Of a stretch of 18,094 nt of DNA, positions 7,396 to 12,863 are shown piece by piece. The stretch spans positions 1 through 18,094 of the forward strand of contig DATJJM010000013.1 of NCBI GenBank assembly GCA_035492535.1, in the 5' to 3' direction. How positions within the stretch are numbered: the stretch's first letter is position 1; each line of letters begins with the position of its first letter. The DNA is from JAMXLO01 sp035492535. Lineage in GTDB: Bacteria > Pseudomonadota > Alphaproteobacteria > Acetobacterales > Acetobacteraceae. The notes under the pieces are model-generated. The model was not told the origin of the DNA, did not search any database, and was given only the letters and a program-made list of their open reading frames with translations. Position numbers and translations under genes: made by a program.

Positions 7396-7953
7396 TCACT
7401 TGCCGGTGTAGGAGGCCACGCGCATGCGCACGATGCGATCCGGACTGGTCACCGTGCCGCCGTCACCCGACCCACGCTTGATCATATCGACATAGTCCAT
7501 ACCCTGAATCACTTGGCCCCAGATCGTGTACTTGCCATCCAGGCTGGGATACGGCGCGAACATGATGAAGAACTGACTGTTGCCGCTGTCCGGATTCTGG
7601 GTCCGCGCCATACCACAGGTGCCGCGCAGAAAGCGGCGCTTGGTGGTGAACTCCGCCGGGAGGTCAGGCAGCTTGGAACCACCTGTACCAGTGCCGGTCG
7701 GATCGCCGCCTTGTGCCATGAATCCGTCGATCACACGGTGGAACGGCGTGCCATCATAAAAACCCTGGTTGGCCAGGGTCTTGATCCGCTCGACAGTTTT
7801 CGGCGCAAGATCTGGGAACAGCTCGATCACCACACGGCCGTTTTTCAGATCCAGGTTGATCGTGTTATCCAGGCTCGGCCTGGTCTGTGCCGCGGCGAAG
7901 CCCCGCGGAAGGGTGGCAATCGCGGCGCCCGCGATCACGCTGCGTCGAAGCAT
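7396..7953 (-). CDS. Exported (periplasmic) cyclophilin-type peptidyl-prolyl isomerase
   Basis: This 185-residue cyclophilin has a signal peptide, MLRRSVIAGAAIATLPRGFA, with likely cleavage after FAAA. The early RR pair followed by SVIAGA leaves Tat export possible, although the usual full Tat motif is incomplete. The mature domain carries FHRVIDGFMAQGGDPTGTG, FLRGTCGMARTQNP, NSQFFIMFA and LDGKYTIWGQV, giving a full catalytic set. The residue before LDG is Ser rather than Trp. Predicted role: folding of proline-containing periplasmic proteins. A strong GGAGGAGAG lies just upstream of the ATG. It follows coaD by 77 bases and precedes the cytoplasmic paralogue, all on the minus strand. Confidence 0.94.
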   Translation of the reverse strand: MLRRSVIAGAAIATLPRGFAAAQTRPSLDNTINLDLKNGRVVIELFPDLAPKTVERIKTLANQGFYDGTPFHRVIDGFMAQGGDPTGTGTGGSKLPDLPAEFTTKRRFLRGTCGMARTQNPDSGNSQFFIMFAPYPSLDGKYTIWGQVIQGMDYVDMIKRGSGDGGTVTSPDRIVRMRVASYTGK

Positions 7954-7972
7954 TGGCGCTCTCCTCCATGTT

Positions 7973-8035
7973 CCCAGGCCTGACCCGGGATCAGCAATTG
8001 ACCTGTATGTCCCTGGGCCTGGCCCGGAGATCAGC
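7973..8035. repeat. Imperfect direct repeat with small palindromes between coaD and the cyclophilin gene
   Basis: CCCAGGCCTGACCCGGG plus ATCAGC (7973-7995) recurs as CCCTGGGCCTGGCCCGG plus AGATCAGC (8011-8035). The second copy contains GGGCC-T-GGCCC, and each copy is close to self-complementary. The second overlaps the coaD stop. It could form RNA hairpins between the two genes, but there is no T-run. Confidence 0.4.
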
Positions 8036-8546
8036 CCCGGATGCGCTGCATCATGCGCTCCAGCGTCAGCGGCGGGACGAAGGACGAGATATCACCGCCA
8101 AGCAACGCCACTTCTTTCACCAGCCGCGAAGCGATGAACTGATGGCGCTCACTCGCCATCAAAAACACCGTCTCGATGTCCGGCGCCATTCGGTAGTTCA
8201 TGCCGGCCATCTGAATCTCGTAGTCGTAGTCGGAGACCGCACGCAAGCCGCGTACAATCATAGACGCGCCGACCTTGCGGGCGAAATCGATCAACAGCGT
8301 GTCAAATGGCAGCACCTCGATCACCATGCCGTTCTCAGTGGCGATGTGGGCGATCTCAGCCTCTACCATCTCGACACGTTCTTCCAAGGAGAACAGCGGG
8401 CCCTTACCCGTGTTGATGGCCACGCCGACGATCAACTTGTCCAGCAGGCGAGCAGCGCGCGCGATCACGTCGAGATGGCCATTGGTCACTGGATCGAACG
8501 TGCCAGGGTAGAGACCGACACGAAGCTTTTTCACAGGCTGCGCCAT
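8031..8546 (-). CDS. coaD: Phosphopantetheine adenylyltransferase
   Basis: CoaD transfers AMP from ATP to 4'-phosphopantetheine, making dephospho-CoA, the penultimate step of coenzyme A synthesis in the cytoplasm. The 171-residue length is normal. The nucleotidyltransferase signature is GLYPGTFDPVTNGHLDVI with the TNGH at residues 21-24. Other family marks are VRGLRAVSDYDYEIQMAGMN and the ATP-contacting SERHQFIASRLVKEVA. The ATG lies one base beyond the gyrA stop, and the ribosome binding site (GAGGACGAAGAG) lies inside the end of gyrA, so the two are almost certainly cotranscribed and translationally coupled. Confidence 0.97.
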   Translation of the reverse strand: MAQPVKKLRVGLYPGTFDPVTNGHLDVIARAARLLDKLIVGVAINTGKGPLFSLEERVEMVEAEIAHIATENGMVIEVLPFDTLLIDFARKVGASMIVRGLRAVSDYDYEIQMAGMNYRMAPDIETVFLMASERHQFIASRLVKEVALLGGDISSFVPPLTLERMMQRIRG

Positions 8547-8547
8547 T

Positions 8548-11289
8548 CTACTCTTCGTCCTCCGATCCGCCGTTGTCGTCGGCGGTGTCTTCCATCACCG
8601 GGAACACGCTGGTGACGTGTTCGTCGGCGTCAACCCTGAACAACGTTACGCCCATGGCCTGACGTCCGGTTATACGCACCTGATCGCCGGGGACGCGGAT
8701 GAGCCGGCCTGCATCGGTCACCAGCATCACGTCGTCCTCATCCACCACGGGCAGTGTCGCTACAACCGCGGTGCCATTACGCGGCGCCAATGTGATATTG
8801 GCAATCCCCTGCCCACCCCGCCCGGTCACACGATATTCGTAAGCCGAGGTCCGCTTGCCGAAGCCTGCATTCGTGACGGTCAGCAGGAATTCCTCAGTCT
8901 GTGCCAACTGGGCGATCCGCGCTTCGTCCAGCTGCGCCGCGCCAACAGATTCGTCCGGGTCTCCCGATGTGTCGGGCTCATCGTCACCATTGCTCCGGCG
9001 CCTGGCGTTGGCCTGCTTCACGTAGGCCTCGCGATCCTCGTTGCTTGCCTCGACATGCTGGAGGATCGACAGGCTGATGACCTCATCGCCGTTGGTCAGC
9101 CGGATGCCGCGTACACCGGAGCTGTCACGGCCAGCAAACACACGCACCGTCTCGTCGGACAACTCAAAGCGAATGCACCGGCCCTTGCGCGTGGCCAGAA
9201 AGGCATCCTGCCCCTCACGGCAGGTCGCAACGCCGATGAGCCGGTCGCCTTCATCCAATTTCATGGCGATCAGGCCGACGGAACGCACGTTGCGGAAATC
9301 TGAGAGCCGGTTGCGCCGGACATTGCCGGACGCCGTCGCGAAGAGCAGGTGCAGGCTGTCCCACAGGGTTTCGTCCTGTGGTAGCGGCAGAACCGTGGTG
9401 ATCGTGTCGCTGCCAAGCTCCGGCAGGAGATTGACGAGCGCTCTGCCCTTCGCGACGGGGCCTGCTTCAGGCAGGCGCCAGACCTTCTCGCGGAACACCT
9501 TGCCGCCCAGCGAGAAGAACAGCACCCACTGGTGAGTGTGAGCGTGGAAGCTTCGGGTCACGATATCGTCGCCACGGGTCGAGGCACCGGTGCGGCCGCG
9601 GCCACCACGGTTTTGCGCACGGAACGTTTCCAGCGTGGTACGCTTGATGAAGCCGTCGCGCGTGATGGTAACCACCATCTGTCCCGGCTCGATCAGGCTT
9701 TCGTCTTCCTGATCGGCCAGCGCGTCGATGATATCCGTCATGCGCGGCGAAGCGAGCGCCACGCGTGCCTTCATGAGTTCCTCGCGCATCACTTCCATGC
9801 GGCGTGGGTGCGAGCTGAGGATGGCCAACAACTCGCGGATATCGGCGGCGATCTTTTCCAGGTCCTGGTGAATCTTTTCGCGCTCCAGGCCCGTCAAGCG
9901 CTGCAAGCGGATTTCCAGGATGCCGCGCGCCTGTTCTTCAGTCAGGCGCACCGTGTTGTCCTCGCTGATCACGTTGCCAGGCTCATCGATCAGGGCGAGC
10001 AGTGGCGCGATATCGGCGGCGGGCCAATCGCGGCCCATCAAGGCGGCGCGCGCGGCGGCTGCGTCAGGACTGGCACGGATCAGGCGGATCACCTCATCGA
10101 TGTCAGCGACAGCGATGGCGAGTCCCACAAGGTTGTGGGCGTTCTTGCGCGCCTTCTCGAGCTCGAAGCGCGCGCGACGCTCGATCACCTCCTCACGGAA
10201 GCGGATGAAGCAGAACAGTGCGTCCCGCAGGCCAAGCTGGCGTGGCTGGCCCTTATCCAGGGCCAGCATGTTGATGCCGAACGTGATCTGCAATTGGGTG
10301 AAGCGGTAGAGCTGATTCAGCACGACTTCGGGCGTCGCATCGCGACGCAACTCGATGACCACGCGCATGCCGGAGCGATCGCTTTCGTCGCGCACGCCGC
10401 TGATGCCCTCGATCTGCTTCTCGCGCACCAGTTCGCCGATGCGTTCAAGCAACGTCTTTTTGTTCACCTGATACGGGATCTCGGTGAAGATGATCGCTTC
10501 GCGATCACGCGCCACGTCCTCGAATTCGTGTCGAGCGCGGATCGTGATGGACTCGCGGCCAGTCTCGTATGCCGCGCGAATGCCGGAACGGCCGACGATG
10601 ATGCCCCCGGTTGGAAAATCCGGACCAGGCACGATGCGCATCAGGTCATCGAGCGACAGGTCCGGTTCGGCGATCAGCGCCAGCGTCGCATCGATGATTT
10701 CGGCGGGATTGTGCGGCGGAATGTTGGTCGCCATGCCGACGGCGATGCCATTGCCGCCATTGATCAGCAGGTTCGGAAAGGCCGCCGGCAGGACCTTCGG
10801 TTCCTGCTCGGTTTCGTCGTAGTTCGGCTGGAAATCGACCGTGTCCTTGTCGATGTCGTCCAGCAGCAGCGAGGCGGCACGCGCAAGGCGCACCTCGGTG
10901 TAGCGTTGTGCCGCCGCGTTATCGCCATCGACCGAGCCGAAATTGCCCTGGCCATCAATCAGCGGCACGCGCATCGAGAACGTCTGCACCATGCGCACGA
11001 GCGCGTCGTAGATCGCGGCGTCGCCGTGCGGATGGTACTTCCCCATCACGTCGCCGGTGACCCGCGCCGCCTTACGGTACTGCCGATCAGCCGTGTAGCC
11101 AGCCTCGTACATGCCGTAAAGGATGCGGCGATGGACCGGCTTCAGACCGTCCCGCGCGTCGGGCAACGCACGAGCCACGATCACGCTCATGGCGTAATCG
11201 AGGTAGGAGCGGCGCATCTCCTCCTCGAGGTTTACCGGCTGGGTATCCTGAGGCGGGCCTGGCGGTGTGTCGTCGGGAGTGTCGCTCAA
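8548..11289 (-). CDS. gyrA: DNA gyrase subunit A
   Basis: GyrA is the breakage-reunion subunit of the A2B2 gyrase that introduces negative supercoils into DNA. The 913-residue protein has the N-terminal RRSYLDYAMSVIVARALPD block, the quinolone-pocket helix HPHGDAAIYDALVRM, catalytic Tyr130 in AAQRYTEVRL, and the GyrA box QNRGGRG at 559-565 at the start of the DNA-wrapping C-terminal domain. Ala91 stands where E. coli has Ser83, while the acidic residue (Asp95 for Asp87) is kept. A charged, acidic insertion of about 35 residues near 758-792 and an acidic tail (DEE end) are also seen. The start is TTG: no ATG or GTG lies between an upstream in-frame TGA and residue 1, and MSDTP is a familiar GyrA opening. 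No gyrB is in the window. Confidence 0.98.
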   Translation of the reverse strand: MSDTPDDTPPGPPQDTQPVNLEEEMRRSYLDYAMSVIVARALPDARDGLKPVHRRILYGMYEAGYTADRQYRKAARVTGDVMGKYHPHGDAAIYDALVRMVQTFSMRVPLIDGQGNFGSVDGDNAAAQRYTEVRLARAASLLLDDIDKDTVDFQPNYDETEQEPKVLPAAFPNLLINGGNGIAVGMATNIPPHNPAEIIDATLALIAEPDLSLDDLMRIVPGPDFPTGGIIVGRSGIRAAYETGRESITIRARHEFEDVARDREAIIFTEIPYQVNKKTLLERIGELVREKQIEGISGVRDESDRSGMRVVIELRRDATPEVVLNQLYRFTQLQITFGINMLALDKGQPRQLGLRDALFCFIRFREEVIERRARFELEKARKNAHNLVGLAIAVADIDEVIRLIRASPDAAAARAALMGRDWPAADIAPLLALIDEPGNVISEDNTVRLTEEQARGILEIRLQRLTGLEREKIHQDLEKIAADIRELLAILSSHPRRMEVMREELMKARVALASPRMTDIIDALADQEDESLIEPGQMVVTITRDGFIKRTTLETFRAQNRGGRGRTGASTRGDDIVTRSFHAHTHQWVLFFSLGGKVFREKVWRLPEAGPVAKGRALVNLLPELGSDTITTVLPLPQDETLWDSLHLLFATASGNVRRNRLSDFRNVRSVGLIAMKLDEGDRLIGVATCREGQDAFLATRKGRCIRFELSDETVRVFAGRDSSGVRGIRLTNGDEVISLSILQHVEASNEDREAYVKQANARRRSNGDDEPDTSGDPDESVGAAQLDEARIAQLAQTEEFLLTVTNAGFGKRTSAYEYRVTGRGGQGIANITLAPRNGTAVVATLPVVDEDDVMLVTDAGRLIRVPGDQVRITGRQAMGVTLFRVDADEHVTSVFPVMEDTADDNGGSEDEE

Positions 11290-11370
11290 AAAACGCTCGA
11301 ATTCAGTGGGCGCGGCGGTGGCTCTCGCTGCACCGCATCATGGGATGTCTAGATAGGCCGTTTCGAGCGG

Positions 11371-11412
11371 AAAAGCGAGGGCCGGGGGGAGGTGCAGCGC
11401 ACCTTCCCTCGC
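11371..11412 (-). terminator. Rho-independent terminator of the lipoprotein gene
   Basis: On the minus strand, seven bases after the lipoprotein stop codon, GCGAGGG (11375-11381) pairs with CCCTCGC (11406-11412). Inside it AGGTGC-AGC-GCACCT (11390-11404) forms a second perfect stem. Four Ts follow in the direction of transcription (AAAA at 11371-11374 on the plus strand). It should separate the lipoprotein transcript from gyrA. Confidence 0.75.
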
Positions 11413-11418
11413 ATCCGA

Positions 11419-12081
11419 TTATGGCGTGGCCTGCAAACGGGCCAGCAATGCCTCAGACGGCATGCCGTCCGGTTGCATGCCTGAGTTGGCCTCGAACTGG
11501 TTGATCGCCACGGCGGTCTGCGGGCCGGCAACACCGTCAGCCACGCCATGCAGGTAGCCGAGTCGGATCAACTGCTGCTGCACCGCCGCCGTCAGGCCAG
11601 GGCCAGCCATCGGCGGGGGCGGCGGCGGTGCGTTCACCATCATCGGGCCATAGCCCGGCACCATATTGCCATGGGAATACATGCACTGCGCGTAGGCGTT
11701 GTCGTATTGCTGCTGGATGCCGTACTGGTCGCCGGAACTGCTGCCCATGCCAAGCCCGGTGCCGGCGATAGCGCCACTGCCTGCGCCGATGGCGGCACCA
11801 CGCCCACCACCGATGGCCGCACCAAGGCCAGCGCCCAGCACTGTGCCGATGGCGGCCGCGCCGACCGCGCGGTTATTGGCGTTCTGCGCCTGACCAGCAA
11901 CCTGGCTCTCCGCGTACTGTTTGCAGCCCGCCTGGTCGTAGGTGAACTGGTCGAACGACTTGCCGGGGCCGGGCATCACCTGCACCGTCGGGCCCAGCGG
12001 GGTCTGGGCGCAGCCTGATACGAGCAGCCCAATCGCCGCCACGCCCGAAACGCTGGCAGCTGTCCAAGCACGAATTCTCAC
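11419..12081 (-). CDS. Lipoprotein with glycine-zipper and peptidoglycan-binding-like domain
   Basis: The 220-residue protein starts at a GTG (12079-12081) with an AGAGGG about ten bases upstream; the longer frame from 12156 would hide the signal peptide. The signal ends in LLVSGC, putting the lipidated Cys at residue 24. Then come a soluble stretch, a Gly/Ala-rich zipper (AIGTVLGAGLGAAIGGGRGA) that may insert in or lie along a membrane, a Pro-rich linker, and a C-terminal PG_binding_1-like repeat (AVQQQLIRLGYLHGVADG, then GPQTAVAINQFEANSGM). It is likely anchored in the outer membrane and contacts peptidoglycan. Its place between ssb and gyrA is probably positional rather than functional, and it has its own terminator. 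Confidence 0.85.
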   Translation of the reverse strand: MRIRAWTAASVSGVAAIGLLVSGCAQTPLGPTVQVMPGPGKSFDQFTYDQAGCKQYAESQVAGQAQNANNRAVGAAAIGTVLGAGLGAAIGGGRGAAIGAGSGAIAGTGLGMGSSSGDQYGIQQQYDNAYAQCMYSHGNMVPGYGPMMVNAPPPPPPMAGPGLTAAVQQQLIRLGYLHGVADGVAGPQTAVAINQFEANSGMQPDGMPSEALLARLQATP

Positions 12082-12205
12082 TGAACGTTTCCCTCTGTCG
12101 AGTGGCTCATCGGTGAATGATCGTAAGGGAGCCGCCATCGCCGCGGCAAGAAACAAAGTTGTCCGTTATTTTTCGTGCTCGCGCCGACTGGCTCCGAGCC
12201 ACACG

Positions 12206-12700
12206 TCAGAATGGAATTTCGTCGTCCAGGTCGCCCCCCTTCGGCGCATCCCATGACGGGCCACCGCGTGGCGCACCAGCGGCCGCACGAGCTGGGGCAC
12301 GTTCGCGATAACCGCCGCTTTCGCCGGCACTGCTGCCCTCGCCGCCCCCTCGCGTGTCGAGCATGGTGAGCTCACCCTTGAAGCGGCCGATGACCACCTC
12401 GGTGGAATAGCGTTCCTGCCCCTGCTGGTCGGTCCATTTCCGCGTTTGCAGTGCGCCCTCGACGTAAATCTTACTGCCCTTGCGCAGGAACCGTTCGGCT
12501 ACGTCGCCGATTCGGTCGTTGAAGATCACGACGCGATGCCACTCGGTGCGTTCCTTGCGCTCACCAGATTGGCGATCGTTCCACGTTTCGCTAGTGGCAA
12601 GCGTCAGGTTGACGATCTTCTGCCCGTCCTGCGTGGTGCGGATTTCGGGATCCTTGCCGAGATTGCCGACCAGGATCACCTTGTTGACGCTGCCTGCCAT
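12206..12700 (-). CDS. ssb: Single-stranded DNA-binding protein
   Basis: SSB coats single-stranded DNA during replication, repair and recombination and recruits partner proteins. The 164 residues contain the OB fold (VNKVILVGNLGKDPEIR, then TEWHRVVIFNDRIGDVAERF and GSKIYVEGALQTRKWTDQQG), a Gly/Ala/Arg-rich disordered linker, and the conserved acidic tip DLDDEIPF that binds partners. The ATG at 12698-12700 is preferred because AGAGGAAG lies at good spacing and MAGSVNKVIL is the normal SSB opening; an in-frame extension to 12748 is not supported. It is divergent from uvrA across a 163-base region with a LexA box, an arrangement also known in E. coli. Confidence 0.97.
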   Translation of the reverse strand: MAGSVNKVILVGNLGKDPEIRTTQDGQKIVNLTLATSETWNDRQSGERKERTEWHRVVIFNDRIGDVAERFLRKGSKIYVEGALQTRKWTDQQGQERYSTEVVIGRFKGELTMLDTRGGGEGSSAGESGGYRERAPARAAAGAPRGGPSWDAPKGGDLDDEIPF

Positions 12701-12753
12701 CGCTTCGCTTCCTCTCCAAAGGAGACAATCTAGCCCCCGTACTGCCACACTGC

Positions 12754-12783
12754 CATCATGAACCGGGCATCATGAATACCGGG
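12754..12783. repeat. Tandem direct repeat in the ssb-uvrA intergenic region
   Basis: CATCATGAACCGGG (12754-12767) is followed directly by CATCATGAATACCGGG (12768-12783): two head-to-tail copies that differ by a TA insertion. Each contains the palindrome TCATGA. The position, about 54 to 83 bases upstream of the ssb start, is compatible with a regulator binding site, but no known operator is recognised. Confidence 0.55.
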
Positions 12784-12821
12784 AGTGGTTAAGGCCTTCC
12801 CAACGCCCAGAAAAATTGCCA

Positions 12822-12827
12822 TATAAG
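12822..12827 (+). promoter_or_regulatory. Probable -10 element of the uvrA promoter
   Basis: TATAAG sits 36 bases upstream of the uvrA ATG, so transcription would begin near 12834, inside the LexA box. The matching -35 is weak; TTCCCA at 12797-12802 is the best candidate at a long 19-base spacing. Confidence 0.4.
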
Positions 12828-12831
12828 AGCA

Positions 12832-12846
12832 GAACATCCCGAGAAC
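12832..12846 (+). promoter_or_regulatory. LexA (SOS) box upstream of uvrA
   Basis: GAACATCCCGAGAAC is a perfect GAAC-N7-GAAC direct repeat, the reverse complement of the alphaproteobacterial LexA site GTTC-N7-GTTC. It ends 17 bases before the uvrA ATG and covers the predicted transcription start, so bound LexA would block uvrA until DNA damage. Control of ssb on the other strand is possible but less direct because the site is 131 bases from its start. Confidence 0.85.
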
Positions 12847-12863
12847 AAGTCAGGACCGACGGC

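Noticed and set aside
9532..11352. A 606-codon open frame antisense to gyrA
   Set aside because: It mirrors the codon pattern of gyrA in GC-rich DNA, has no domain-like content, and gyrA is certain on the other strand.
12189..12201. TGGCTC-C-GAGCCA palindrome after ssb as a terminator
   Set aside because: A one-base loop is too tight to form fully, and no T-run follows in the direction of ssb transcription.
12701..12748. N-terminal extension of SSB
   Set aside because: The extension covers the ribosome binding site and is not SSB-like; the ATG at 12698-12700 gives the standard N-terminus.
12816..12863. N-terminal extension of UvrA from a TTG
   Set aside because: It lies over the promoter and LexA box, and the ATG at 12864 has a ribosome binding site and the usual UvrA opening.
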